DNA from: an uncultured Oscillospiraceae bacterium
GTDB lineage: Bacteria > Bacillota > Clostridia > Oscillospirales > Oscillospiraceae
DNA length: 10,894 nt
Reading direction: 5' to 3'
Assembly (NCBI GenBank): GCA_934630555.1
Contig: CAKTXB010000050.1
Span: forward strand, 1 to 10,894
The translations under genes were made by a program, and so were the position numbers. Below, in pieces: positions 1-6,012 of this stretch (position 1 is the first letter of the stretch; each line of letters opens with the position of its first letter). A model generated the notes under the pieces. It ran no database searches. It had not been told where the DNA came from and was given only the letters and a program-made list of their open reading frames with translations.

Positions 1-749
1 GTTTCAGACAGTGAGTCGAGCACGCCGCAGACGCGGATGAGGTTGCCGAACATCAGAAAGCCAATGAGCGCAACGCTGCGCGGCGATACAAGGCCGGTGA
101 TGATGGTGATAACGATGGGAAAGAGGATCTTCGTTGTTTTGGAGATGCTGCACTGTTTATACTGCATCCGGATCTTGCGCTCGGACTGCGTGGTGAGCAG
201 GCGGATGACAGGCGGCTGGACGAGCGGTACGAGCGCCATGTAGGAGTAGGCCGCGACCATGATGGCGCCGATGTAGTTGGAGCCGAGGTAGTTGGCGACG
301 AAAATGGACGTTGGACCATCGGCCGCGCCGATGATGCCGATGGAGGCGGCGTCTTTGATGTCAAAGCCGAACAGAGCGGCAAGACTGAAGGTAAAGAAAA
401 TGCCGAACTGGGCGGCTGCACCGAAGATCATGAGCTTGGGGTTGGTGAGCAGCGGTTCAAAGTCGATCATCGCGCCGATGCCGACAAACAGCAGCAGCGG
501 GAACAGCTCATTGGCAATGCCCGCGCCGAACAGCACGTCGATCGCACCGACCTCCGCCACGCCGTCATAGACCTGCGTGACCGCGCCGGAGAGCGGCAGG
601 TTGACAAGGATCGCGCCGAAGCCCATGGGAAGCAGGAGCGAAGGCTCCATGTTTTTACGGATGGCCAGATAGATGAGCAGCGCACCAATGCACCACATGA
701 CGATCTGCTGCCAGGTCAGATTGAGGACGTTTGAAAACAGCTCTGTCAT
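1..749 (-). CDS. Na+-translocating decarboxylase beta subunit (OadB/GcdB/MmdB family), partial
   Basis: This is the membrane subunit that couples decarboxylation of a biotin-bound carboxyl group (from oxaloacetate, glutaryl-CoA or methylmalonyl-CoA, depending on the complex) to Na+ export. The first 249 residues are present; the 3' end lies left of the window. Seen: a hydrophobic protein with several membrane segments, the family hallmark ADGPTSIF at about residues 143-150 (its Asp is the family's essential membrane aspartate), and SYMALVPLVQPP at about 169-180, a conserved segment with a functional Tyr. The ATG is preceded by AGAGGTG at good spacing. The gene has its own promoter and lies beyond the rplL terminator, so it is not part of the ribosomal operon. 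Partner subunits (alpha carboxyltransferase, biotin carrier, gamma) are not in view, so the substrate cannot be assigned. Confidence 0.93.
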   Translation of the reverse strand, partial: MTELFSNVLNLTWQQIVMWCIGALLIYLAIRKNMEPSLLLPMGFGAILVNLPLSGAVTQVYDGVAEVGAIDVLFGAGIANELFPLLLFVGIGAMIDFEPLLTNPKLMIFGAAAQFGIFFTFSLAALFGFDIKDAASIGIIGAADGPTSIFVANYLGSNYIGAIMVAAYSYMALVPLVQPPVIRLLTTQSERKIRMQYKQCSISKTTKILFPIVITIITGLVSPRSVALIGFLMFGNLIRVCGVLDSLSE

Positions 750-790
750 AAAAGCACCTCTCTTGGAAATTGGGTAAAATGACCGAGGTC

Positions 791-820
791 AGTGTATCAC
801 AGCCTCCCTGTAAATGGCAA
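791..820 (-). promoter_or_regulatory. Sigma-A-like promoter for the decarboxylase beta gene
   Basis: On the minus strand TTGCCA (820-815) and TACACT (796-791) are separated by 18 bases. A TG one base before the -10 makes it an extended -10 element. Transcription would start near 785, giving a short leader before the ATG at 749. Confidence 0.55.
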
Positions 821-847
821 GTAAAATCTATGTAAAATCGAGCGCAT

Positions 848-880
848 AAAAACGAGGCAGCCCATACAGGCTGCCTCGTT
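848..880 (-). terminator. Intrinsic terminator after rplL
   Basis: A perfect 12-bp inverted repeat (851-862 with 869-880) with a 6-base loop is followed on the minus strand by TTTTT (852-848). It starts 25 bases after the rplL stop codon and would end the rplJ-rplL transcript, separating it from the downstream decarboxylase gene. Confidence 0.9.
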
Positions 881-904
881 CTGCCTCAGTTTGAAAAACC
901 TGAA

Positions 905-1276
905 TTACTTCAGCTCGGCCTCGGCGCCGGCTTCCTTCAGCTCGGCAACGATCTTCTCGGCTTCGTCCTTGGAAACGGCTTCCTTCAGAGTCTTGGGAGC
1001 GCCGTCGACGAGCTCCTTGGCTTCCTTCAGGCCCAGACCGGTCAGGCCACGGACGACCTTGATGACAGCGATCTTGTTGGCGCCAGCGGACTTGAGCACG
1101 ACGTCGAACTCGGTCTTTTCTTCAGCAGCCTCAGCAGCGCCGGCAGCGGGAGCAGCAACAGCGGCAGCAGCGGCGGAAACGCCGAAGGTATCTTCCAGAG
1201 CATGGACCAGCTCGGCCAGTTCCAGAACGGACAGGCCCTTGACTTCTTCGATCAGAGCAGCAATCTTTTCAGACAT
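905..1276 (-). CDS. rplL: 50S ribosomal protein L7/L12
   Basis: This is the stalk protein of the large subunit. Dimers bind the C-terminal helix of L10 and their C-terminal domains recruit translation GTPases. The 123 residues match the family length. Seen in order: an N-terminal dimerisation domain (about 1-32), an Ala/Glu-rich flexible hinge (about 35-53), and the globular C-terminal domain from about 55, with the conserved KIAVIKVVR and [12 protein letters not shown] segments that form the factor-binding face. The start ATG follows AGGAGG. It is the second gene of the rplJ-rplL transcript, 35 bases after rplJ. Confidence 0.98.
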   Translation of the reverse strand: MSEKIAALIEEVKGLSVLELAELVHALEDTFGVSAAAAAVAAPAAGAAEAAEEKTEFDVVLKSAGANKIAVIKVVRGLTGLGLKEAKELVDGAPKTLKEAVSKDEAEKIVAELKEAGAEAELK

Positions 1277-1311
1277 TGTAATATCCTCCTAAATAGTGTG
1301 TTGAATACAGA

Positions 1312-1836
1312 TTATTCTGCGGCAGCTTCCGCAGCGGGGCCTTCCTTCTGGATACGGATCTGATCCAGAACGAATGCGAGGGAAGAGATCGGCGCGAGGA
1401 ACGTGCCGAGGACCTGCGCGATGAGTGCGTCCTTGCCGGGCAGCTCGCCGAAGCCCTGAAGCTGTTCGACGCTCATGACAGAACCTTCAACAAGACCGCC
1501 CTTGATGCTGATGACGTTCTTGTTCTTCTTGGAAAACTCACAGACGACGCGGGCAGGAGCGATGGGGTCACCAGTCGTGCTGGCCATCGCGGTCGTGCCG
1601 TTAAGCAGCTCGTCAAACTGAGTATAGCCGACCTTGTTGGCAGCGAATCTCGTCAACGTGTTCTTAACGACACTATACTCGACGCCGGCTTCACGGAACC
1701 GGTTACGCAGCTCGGTATCCTGCGCGACGGTGATACCCTTGTAGTCAACGAAAACGGCAGACGTTGCGGCCTGCAGCTTGTCAGCCAGGGCGTCCACGAT
1801 CGCCTTTTTGCTTTCCAGTACCTTTGCGTTGGGCAT
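1312..1836 (-). CDS. rplJ: 50S ribosomal protein L10
   Basis: L10 anchors the L7/L12 dimers to 23S rRNA at the base of the stalk. It also binds its own mRNA leader for feedback control. The 174 residues fit the family. Seen: an N-terminal MPNAKVLESKKAIVDAL segment, the conserved VFVDYKGIT near residue 29 and the VVKNTL segment typical of L10, then a C-terminal helix ending in an Ala/Glu-rich tail that would bind L12. The frame stays open 22 codons upstream, but that extension is the attenuator hairpin. The ATG at 1836 has GGAGGTGA at correct spacing, so it is the start chosen here. Confidence 0.97.
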   Translation of the reverse strand: MPNAKVLESKKAIVDALADKLQAATSAVFVDYKGITVAQDTELRNRFREAGVEYSVVKNTLTRFAANKVGYTQFDELLNGTTAMASTTGDPIAPARVVCEFSKKNKNVISIKGGLVEGSVMSVEQLQGFGELPGKDALIAQVLGTFLAPISSLAFVLDQIRIQKEGPAAEAAAE

Positions 1837-1850
1837 TAGTGTCACCTCCG

Positions 1851-1889
1851 AAAAATAAAGTGTCCTCATGCCAAAAGACATGAGGACAC
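1851..1889 (-). terminator. Attenuator hairpin in the rplJ leader
   Basis: A perfect 11-bp inverted repeat (1860-1870 with 1879-1889) around an 8-base loop is followed on the minus strand by TTTATTTTT. It lies between the L10-binding region and the rplJ ribosome site, about 15 bases before the start codon. This is the position expected for a leader attenuator that ends transcription when free L10-L12 is abundant. The hairpin is seen directly; regulated termination is inferred from known Firmicutes L10 leaders. Confidence 0.85.
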
Positions 1890-1968
1890 AAAATGTTTCC
1901 ATTCAGCGTAACCTCGGCAGGATGGGGTGGACCATTACGGCAAAATGCCTCCTGCTGTCTTTGGCAGC
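1890..1968 (-). promoter_or_regulatory. L10 ribosomal protein leader (L10-L12 binding region)
   Basis: On the minus strand, just after the promoter, the RNA carries AAAGACAGCAGG (about 1964-1951) and, about 30 bases on, CCTGCCGAGG (about 1921-1912). The two pair through CAGCAGG/CCTGC with an internal loop. This is the conserved core of the Firmicutes L10 leader, which imitates the L10 site of 23S rRNA. With the attenuator just downstream it should set rplJ-rplL expression by autoregulation. The identification rests on recalled consensus motifs and position; a covariance-model search was not possible here. Confidence 0.85.
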
Positions 1969-1974
1969 CAGACT

Positions 1975-2002
1975 ATTATAGCAGATGCGCCCGAAATGTC
2001 AA
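1975..2002 (-). promoter_or_regulatory. Near-consensus sigma-A promoter for rplJ-rplL
   Basis: On the minus strand TTGACA (2002-1997) and TATAAT (1980-1975) are both perfect consensus hexamers, 16 bases apart, with TGC immediately before the -10 (extended -10). The -35 lies only 16 bases past the rplA stop codon. Initiation is expected near 1968, at the 5' end of the L10 leader. It allows rplJ-rplL to be transcribed independently of rplK-rplA. Confidence 0.93.
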
Positions 2003-2018
2003 GCGCGAAATGCGAAAA

Positions 2019-2708
2019 TCAGAACTTTGCGGTGGAAACCTTCACGCCGGGGCCCATGGTGGAAGCCAGCGTGCAGCTGCGGACGTACTGGCCCTTGGCT
2101 GCGGCGGGCTTGGCCTTGATGACGGCGCCCATCAGCGCGTTGAAGTTTTCGACCAGCTTTTCTGTGCCGAACGAGGCCTTGCCGATCGGGCAGTGGATGA
2201 TGTTGGTCTTGTCAAGACGGTACTCGATCTTACCGGCTTTGATCTCCTGCACGGCAGCCGTGACGTTCGGCGTGACCGTACCGGCCTTGGGGGAAGGCAT
2301 GAGGCCCTTCGGGCCGAGGACCTTACCGAGACGGCCGACGACGCCCATCATGTCAGGCGTAGCGACGACAACGTCAAAATCGAACCAGTTTTCCTTTGTG
2401 ATCTTCTCGACCAGATCCATGCCGCCGGCGTAGTCAGCACCTGCTGCCTTTGCTTCGTCGAGCTTGGCGTCCTTGGCGAACACGAGCACCTTGCGGGTCT
2501 TGCCGGTGCCGTTCGGCAGAACGATGGCACCGCGGACCTGCTGGTCAGCGTGACGGGAGTCAACGCCGAGCTTGATGTGGATCTCCACGGTCTCGTCAAA
2601 CTTTGCCTTGGCGGATTTGACGACGAGGTCCATCGCGTCGGCGACTTCATACTGCATATTCTTGTCGATCAGCTTGGCGCTGTCAACGTATTTCTTACCT
2701 TTGAACAA
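2019..2708 (-). CDS. rplA: 50S ribosomal protein L1 (TTG start)
   Basis: L1 forms the mobile L1 stalk that helps release deacylated tRNA from the E site. In many bacteria it also represses translation of the L11-L1 mRNA. The 229 residues match the family. Seen: [12 protein letters not shown] at the N terminus, the central domain with VLVFAKDAK, and the very conserved [18 protein letters not shown] segment, then a C-terminal [12 protein letters not shown]. No ATG is available: the start is TTG at 2708, 8 bases after AGGAGG. This is the only spacing-compatible start that keeps the expected N terminus. It is cotranscribed with rplK and preceded by an L1-like operator. Confidence 0.97.
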   Translation of the reverse strand: MFKGKKYVDSAKLIDKNMQYEVADAMDLVVKSAKAKFDETVEIHIKLGVDSRHADQQVRGAIVLPNGTGKTRKVLVFAKDAKLDEAKAAGADYAGGMDLVEKITKENWFDFDVVVATPDMMGVVGRLGKVLGPKGLMPSPKAGTVTPNVTAAVQEIKAGKIEYRLDKTNIIHCPIGKASFGTEKLVENFNALMGAVIKAKPAAAKGQYVRSCTLASTMGPGVKVSTAKF

Positions 2709-2723
2709 TGTTATATCCTCCTT

Positions 2724-2755
2724 AGTGGTGATTCGGAACGGTGTCCTCCCACGTT
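2724..2755 (-). promoter_or_regulatory. Putative L1-binding operator before rplA
   Basis: The mRNA reads AACGTGGGAGG, a short spacer, then ATCACCACT, directly abutting the AAGGAGG ribosome site. GTGG (2752-2749) can pair with CCAC (2728-2725). Inside, GGA can pair with TCC, leaving an asymmetric loop between the two helices. The 23S rRNA L1 stalk has the same GUGGGAGG ... ACCAC arrangement. The same block precedes rplK. Function is inferred. Confidence 0.6.
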
Positions 2756-2798
2756 GTTATGAGGCCCGGCGGGTCGCCGGAGCACCTCGGTCAGTTGG

Positions 2799-3224
2799 TT
2801 AGTCGGCAACGACGATACCCATGCTGCGGCAAGTGCCGGCAACCTGGCTCATGGCCGCTTCGATGGTGTTGGCGGTCAAGTCGGGCATCTTCTTTTCTGC
2901 GATCTCACGGACCTGATCCTTCGTGATGGTGGCGACTTTGTCCTTGTTGGGAACGCCGGAGCCCTTTTCAATGCCCAGAGCCTTCAGAATGAGGGTCGGG
3001 GTCGGGGGCGTCTTGGTAACGAAGGTGAAGCTGCGGTCGGCGTAGACCGTGATGATGACAGGGATCTTGAAGCCAGCCTGATCCTTGGTGCGCTCGTTAA
3101 ATTCCTTGATGAACTGCGAAATGTTCACGCCGTGCTGACCCAGAGCCGGGCCGACAGGGGGCGATGCAGTCGCCTTTGCTGCGGGGATCTGCAGTTTGAT
3201 ATAACCGGTTACTTTCTGTGCCAT
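2799..3224 (-). CDS. rplK: 50S ribosomal protein L11
   Basis: L11 binds 23S rRNA at the GTPase-associated centre and takes part in factor function and the stringent response. The 141 residues are the standard length. Seen: the N-terminal domain with the conserved [22 protein letters not shown] stretch (about residues 22-43, the proline-rich element of the thiopeptide-binding region) and the RNA-binding C-terminal domain from about residue 70, ending [12 protein letters not shown]. The frame remains open 67 codons further upstream, into nusG, but ATG 3224 with GGAGGTG seven bases before it is clearly the start. It lies between nusG and rplA in one transcript. Confidence 0.98.
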   Translation of the reverse strand: MAQKVTGYIKLQIPAAKATASPPVGPALGQHGVNISQFIKEFNERTKDQAGFKIPVIITVYADRSFTFVTKTPPTPTLILKALGIEKGSGVPNKDKVATITKDQVREIAEKKMPDLTANTIEAAMSQVAGTCRSMGIVVAD

Positions 3225-3245
3225 GATAAGCACCTCCTGAATTTG

Positions 3246-3298
3246 AGTGGTGATACGCGCAGGGCGCGTATTTTTGGCGGGGCGGACCCCTCCCACGT
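3246..3298 (-). promoter_or_regulatory. Putative L1-binding operator before rplK
   Basis: The nusG-rplK gap carries AACGTGGGAGG (3299-3289) and ATCACCACT (3254-3246), the same two blocks in the same order as before rplA, ending a few bases before the rplK ribosome site. GTGG can pair with CCAC. The longer insert between the blocks holds a GGGG/CCCC hairpin and a perfect 8-bp stem, ATACGCGC with GCGCGTAT (3253-3260 with 3264-3271). L1 control of an L11-L1 mRNA at the L11 leader is well known in other bacteria; the assignment here is by motif and place. Confidence 0.6.
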
Positions 3299-3312
3299 TC
3301 TGCGTTCCAGGT

Positions 3313-3837
3313 TTACGGGGTAACGACCTCGACCTGGTCGAGTTCCAGCTCGACGGGCGTTTCGCGTCCGAACATGGAAACAATGACGCGAACCTTGTTC
3401 TTTTCGACGTCCAGCATATCGACAACGCCGATGAAGGACGTCAGCGGGCCGTCATTGATCTTGACATTGTCGCCCTCTGCATAGTTGACGACGATCTCGT
3501 GCTTTTCAACGCCAAGCTGCCGGACTTCTTCTTCCGTCAGCGGTGTGGGCTTTGTGCCCGAGCCGACGAAGCCCGTGACGCCGCGGATGTTTTTGATGAT
3601 GTACCATGCTTCGTCGGACATGATCATTTTCACCAGCACATAGCCGGGAAACACCTTGCGGTCATACGTTTTCGGGCCATTGTCCGTGATCTCCGTTACG
3701 GTTTCCATGGGAATGGAAACGACATGGATGAGATCTTGCAGATGGCGCGTTTCAATGGTCTTTTCAATGGTTGCCCTGACGGTATTCTCATAGCCGGAAT
3801 AGGTATGGACAACATACCATTTTGCTTCTTCCGCCAT
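3313..3837 (-). CDS. nusG: Transcription termination/antitermination factor NusG
   Basis: NusG binds the RNA polymerase clamp and modulates pausing and termination; its KOW domain contacts S10 or Rho. The 174 residues are standard. Seen: the NGN domain begins with [12 protein letters not shown] (residues 6-17), includes the [12 protein letters not shown] strand (about 60-71) and RGVTGFVG (about 84-91). The KOW domain follows from about residue 120 ([18 protein letters not shown]). The start ATG is 8 bases after the secE stop codon, and its AAGGGTAAGGT ribosome site overlaps that stop, suggesting translational coupling to secE. Confidence 0.98.
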   Translation of the reverse strand: MAEEAKWYVVHTYSGYENTVRATIEKTIETRHLQDLIHVVSIPMETVTEITDNGPKTYDRKVFPGYVLVKMIMSDEAWYIIKNIRGVTGFVGSGTKPTPLTEEEVRQLGVEKHEIVVNYAEGDNVKINDGPLTSFIGVVDMLDVEKNKVRVIVSMFGRETPVELELDQVEVVTP

Positions 3838-3845
3838 GCTGTACC

Positions 3846-4067
3846 TTACCCTTTGACCAGGGTAATGATGCCGTTGACGATCGCGTTGCCGGCAAAGTCA
3901 AAAACCCAGATAAAGAGGCCAACGATCACAACGCACACCAGCACGATGAGGGTGTTGTTGAGGATCTGGCGCTTGGACGGCCATACGACCTTTTTCAGCT
4001 CGCTCTTCATTTCACGGAACCAGCGAGCGACACGGGCAAAAAACTTGCCCTTCTTTGCTTCAGCCAT
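3846..4067 (-). CDS. secE: Preprotein translocase subunit SecE
   Basis: SecE is the small essential subunit that clamps the two halves of SecY in the membrane. The 73 residues are typical of the short one-helix Gram-positive form. Seen: a basic cytoplasmic part with the conserved amphipathic KSELKKVVWPSK segment (about residues 21-32), then a single membrane helix (about 40-63). The frame could start three codons earlier at a GTG (4076), but AAAGGGTG lies over that codon and is correctly placed for ATG 4067. It sits between rpmG and nusG, the usual order in Firmicutes. Confidence 0.96.
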   Translation of the reverse strand: MAEAKKGKFFARVARWFREMKSELKKVVWPSKRQILNNTLIVLVCVVIVGLFIWVFDFAGNAIVNGIITLVKG

Positions 4068-4082
4068 GCTGTTCACCCTTTC

Positions 4083-4102
4083 TGCAATGGTTTGTCATTG
4101 CA
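4083..4102 (-). repeat. Short hairpin between rpmG and secE
   Basis: A perfect 7-bp inverted repeat, TGCAATG with CATTGCA, with a 6-base loop fills most of the 35-base gap, beginning directly after the rpmG stop codon and ending just before the secE ribosome site. No T-tract follows, so it is not a terminator. A role in mRNA processing or stability is possible. Confidence 0.6.
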
Positions 4103-4252
4103 TTACTTCGTTTCGCTGTGGACGGTGTGCTTCTTGCAGAATCTGCAATACTTTCTCATCTCCAGGCGGTCAGGGTCGTTCTTCTTGTTCTTCATGGTGT
4201 TGTAGTTTCTCTGCTTGCATTCGTTGCATCTGAGTGTGATCTTTACGCGCAT
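4103..4252 (-). CDS. rpmG: 50S ribosomal protein L33 (zinc-binding form)
   Basis: L33 is a small large-subunit protein near the E site. The 49 residues are the family length. Seen: [17 protein letters not shown] at the N terminus and two Cys pairs, C9/C12 and C36/C39, forming the zinc ribbon of the C+ type. Firmicutes often also carry zinc-free L33 copies, but none is in the window. The ATG follows AGGAGGTG. It is the first gene of the rpmG-secE-nusG-rplK-rplA transcript, about 135 bases from the promoter. No tRNA-Trp gene is present between rpmG and secE. Confidence 0.97.
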   Translation of the reverse strand: MRVKITLRCNECKQRNYNTMKNKKNDPDRLEMRKYCRFCKKHTVHSETK

Positions 4253-4380
4253 TTCTCGGCACCTCCTTAACTAATTGCCTCCCTGCATGACCGCGGCCAT
4301 GATAAATTTAGAAAACGCCGAAACTACTGCGGCGTTATCCGCGGCTGAAAATGGGCGCAATAAACCCCAAAATCGCAGGT
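4253..4380 (-). promoter_or_regulatory. Leader of the rpmG operon with hairpins
   Basis: About 130 untranslated bases separate the promoter from rpmG, long for this cluster. Minus-strand AACGCCG and CGGCGTT (4336-4330 and 4320-4314) form a 7-bp stem with a 9-base loop followed by TTTTC, a weak terminator-like arrangement. Closer to the gene lies a partly palindromic block centred on CCGCGG. I recognise no known leader or riboswitch class here; attenuation is only a possibility. Confidence 0.4.
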
Positions 4381-4386
4381 GCGGAT

Positions 4387-4415
4387 ATTTTACCACAGGA
4401 GAGAGATGAGGTCAA
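4387..4415 (-). promoter_or_regulatory. Sigma-A promoter for rpmG-secE-nusG-rplK-rplA
   Basis: On the minus strand TTGACC (4415-4410) and TAAAAT (4392-4387) are 17 bases apart. It is the only good promoter seen upstream of this five-gene run. It faces away from the ruvX promoter, with about 40 A/T-rich bases between the two -35 boxes. Confidence 0.85.
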
Positions 4416-4454
4416 CACGTTTTTTGTGATTTTTTTGAAGATTTTTGCCGCGCG

Positions 4455-4483
4455 TTGCGTTTTTGCGGCGGCTGTGATAGAAT
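4455..4483 (+). promoter_or_regulatory. Sigma-A promoter for ruvX
   Basis: TTGCGT (4455-4460) and TAGAAT (4478-4483) are 17 bases apart, with TGA directly before the -10 (extended -10). The start point would be near 4490, leaving a leader of about 24 bases that holds the GGAGG ribosome site. Confidence 0.8.
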
Positions 4484-4513
4484 GGCGGCAGAAATTTGGA
4501 CGGAGGACGCGGC

Positions 4514-4936
4514 ATGAAGGTCATGGCCATTGACTATGGCGACGCACGCACAGGCGTGGCGATCTCAGATCTGATGGGGATGCTGGTTGGACACACGGAG
4601 GTCATCCACAGCCGGAAGCCGGAAGCGACGGCGGACGCGCTTGCAAAGCTGGTGCGGGAACACGGCGCGGAGCGGCTGGTGATGGGCTTTCCGCGCAACA
4701 TGGACGGCACGGAAGGACCGCGCGCGGCGCTGTATCGCGACTTTGCGGCGCTGGTAGAAGAAAAGACGGGCATGGATGTGGTTTTGTGGGACGAGCGGCG
4801 TTCGACCATAGAGGCGCACCAGATCCTGTCGGACCACAACTATCACGGCAAGAAGCGCAGGAACACGGTGGACGCTGTGGCAGCGTCGCTGATTTTGGAA
4901 GGGTATCTGTCCTATTTGAAATTACAGAAGGAGTAA
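4514..4936 (+). CDS. ruvX: Pre-16S rRNA processing nuclease RuvX/YqgF
   Basis: This RNase H-fold nuclease takes part in maturing the 5' end of 16S rRNA; it was earlier annotated as a putative Holliday junction resolvase. The 140 residues are standard. All family motifs are visible: AIDYGDARTG (5-14, catalytic Asp 7), VMGFPRNMDGTEGPRA (56-71), WDERRST (92-98, Asp 93) and VDAVAASLILEGYL (119-132, Asp 120). ATG 4514 has GGAGG seven bases before it; a TTG at 4496 in frame lacks a ribosome site. In many Firmicutes ruvX adjoins a DUF1292 gene; here that gene is about 3.4 kb away on the other strand. DUF2461 follows after 11 bases. Confidence 0.96.
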   Translation: MKVMAIDYGDARTGVAISDLMGMLVGHTEVIHSRKPEATADALAKLVREHGAERLVMGFPRNMDGTEGPRAALYRDFAALVEEKTGMDVVLWDERRSTIEAHQILSDHNYHGKKRRNTVDAVAASLILEGYLSYLKLQKE

Positions 4937-4947
4937 GATACGGCATC

Positions 4948-5610
4948 ATGTTTACAGGCTACAGCGACCAGACGGTGGATATGTTCTGGAATATTCGCTT
5001 TAACAATGACCGGGAATGGTTCCGCGGGCAGAAGGTACAGTTTGACAAGGCTGTCATGCAGCCGACGAAGGCGCTGGCGGGGGAGCTTTATGAGTGGTTT
5101 GACGCAGAGTACCCGCAGCTGCATCTGAATGTGCACATTTCGCGCATTTACCGCGACGCGCGGCGGCTGTTTGGCCGCGGGCCGCTGAAGGACCACATCT
5201 GGTTTTCATTCCAGAATGAGATCGAGGGCTATGCCGAAGCGCCGTGCTTTTGGTTTGAGGTAGGCTGCGAGGGCTATGCCTACGGAATGGGCTACTGGAT
5301 GTGCGCGGCGGATGCGATGCGCTGGCGGCGTGAGATCGACCGGGATATACCGGCCATGGAGCGGCTGGTCAAGCGGTTTGACGCACAAAAGACCCTGCAG
5401 CTGACCGGCGCGGAGTATGCGCGCAGCAAGGGGCACACGGGCGATGCGCTGGAGCACTGGTACAATAAGCGCGATCTGTCGCTGTCGTGGCGCGGCGGAT
5501 ATGACCTTTTGAGCTATTCACCGGAGCTGCTGGAGCAGCTGAAACGGAAATTTGCGTTTTTGATGCCGTATTATCAGTTCGCGGATAAGGTCTACAGAAT
5601 GGTCGAGTGA
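4948..5610 (+). CDS. DUF2461 family protein
   Basis: This conserved protein of unknown function has 220 residues. Seen: the family's N-terminal pattern, with NNDREWF at residues 18-24 followed by a VMQPTKALAGELYEWF helix, then ISRIYRDARR and a DHIWFSF segment near residue 88, and a WF/GYAYGMGYW core rich in aromatic residues. No signal peptide or membrane segment is apparent, so it is probably cytoplasmic. The frame is open upstream into ruvX, but the family start motif fixes the N terminus near ATG 4948. AAGGAG lies 14 bases before it, a rather long spacing, overlapping the ruvX end, so translation may be coupled to ruvX. Function is not known. Confidence 0.85.
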   Translation: MFTGYSDQTVDMFWNIRFNNDREWFRGQKVQFDKAVMQPTKALAGELYEWFDAEYPQLHLNVHISRIYRDARRLFGRGPLKDHIWFSFQNEIEGYAEAPCFWFEVGCEGYAYGMGYWMCAADAMRWRREIDRDIPAMERLVKRFDAQKTLQLTGAEYARSKGHTGDALEHWYNKRDLSLSWRGGYDLLSYSPELLEQLKRKFAFLMPYYQFADKVYRMVE

Positions 5611-5649
5611 AAAAAGCGGCGGCGGCACCGGTGTGCCGTCGCCGTTTTA
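5611..5649. terminator. Bidirectional intrinsic terminator
   Basis: A 12-bp stem (5617-5628 with 5633-5644, one G-U pair on the plus strand) with a CGGT loop is flanked by a run of A on the left and TTTTATT on the right. It therefore ends both the plus-strand ruvX-DUF2461 transcript and the minus-strand TauE/SafE transcript. It begins directly after the DUF2461 stop codon and its right flank contains the stop codon of the other gene. Confidence 0.9.
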
Positions 5650-6012
5650 TTGTTTGGTTTTGCAGAAAATTTCGGACAGGCCGACGAGGAGGAGAAAGCC
5701 GCCGAAGAGCTTGCGCAGGAGCGTCATGTCAAGATCCGAGGCCAGCAGCGCGCCGAGAGCGGCGGTGACACAGCCGGCCAGCGCGGCGGGGAGGACGGCT
5801 TTCCAGCAGACCATACGGTTTTTGGCGTGGAAGATGAGCGCCGCGGCGGCGGTGGGGAGAAAGTAGAGCAGGTTAATGCCCTGCGCGGCCTTTTGTTCCA
5901 GGCCGAGCACGGCGGTCATCCAGACCATGAGCAGGCTGCCGCCGCCGATGCCGAAGCCGGAGAGCACACCGCAGACAAGGCCGGCGGCGACGGCACAGAG
6001 CGTGTTCAGCAT
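5647..6012 (-). CDS. Half-size TauE/SafE family membrane protein (distal half)
   Basis: TauE/SafE proteins are membrane exporters or permeases for sulfite, sulfoacetate and related organic anions. Usual members have about 250 residues and 7-8 helices; this one has 121 residues and about four (roughly 5-30, 47-64, 73-92 and 100-117). Seen: the family repeat start GLVCGVLSGFGIGGGSLLMV (11-30). Its ATG overlaps the end of the preceding gene by 7 bases (ATGCTGA), implying translational coupling and a two-subunit transporter. The two proteins align along their length, so they look like the two repeats of a full protein encoded separately. The substrate is unknown. Confidence 0.85.
   Translation of the reverse strand: MLNTLCAVAAGLVCGVLSGFGIGGGSLLMVWMTAVLGLEQKAAQGINLLYFLPTAAAALIFHAKNRMVCWKAVLPAALAGCVTAALGALLASDLDMTLLRKLFGGFLLLVGLSEIFCKTKQ

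Noticed and set aside
1893..2762. A 289-codon open frame on the plus strand
   Set aside because: It is antisense to rplA and its promoter region and begins in the L10 leader; no domain is seen.
3247..4233. A 328-codon open frame on the plus strand
   Set aside because: It runs antisense across nusG, secE and rpmG, all certain genes, and has no ribosome site or protein-like pattern.
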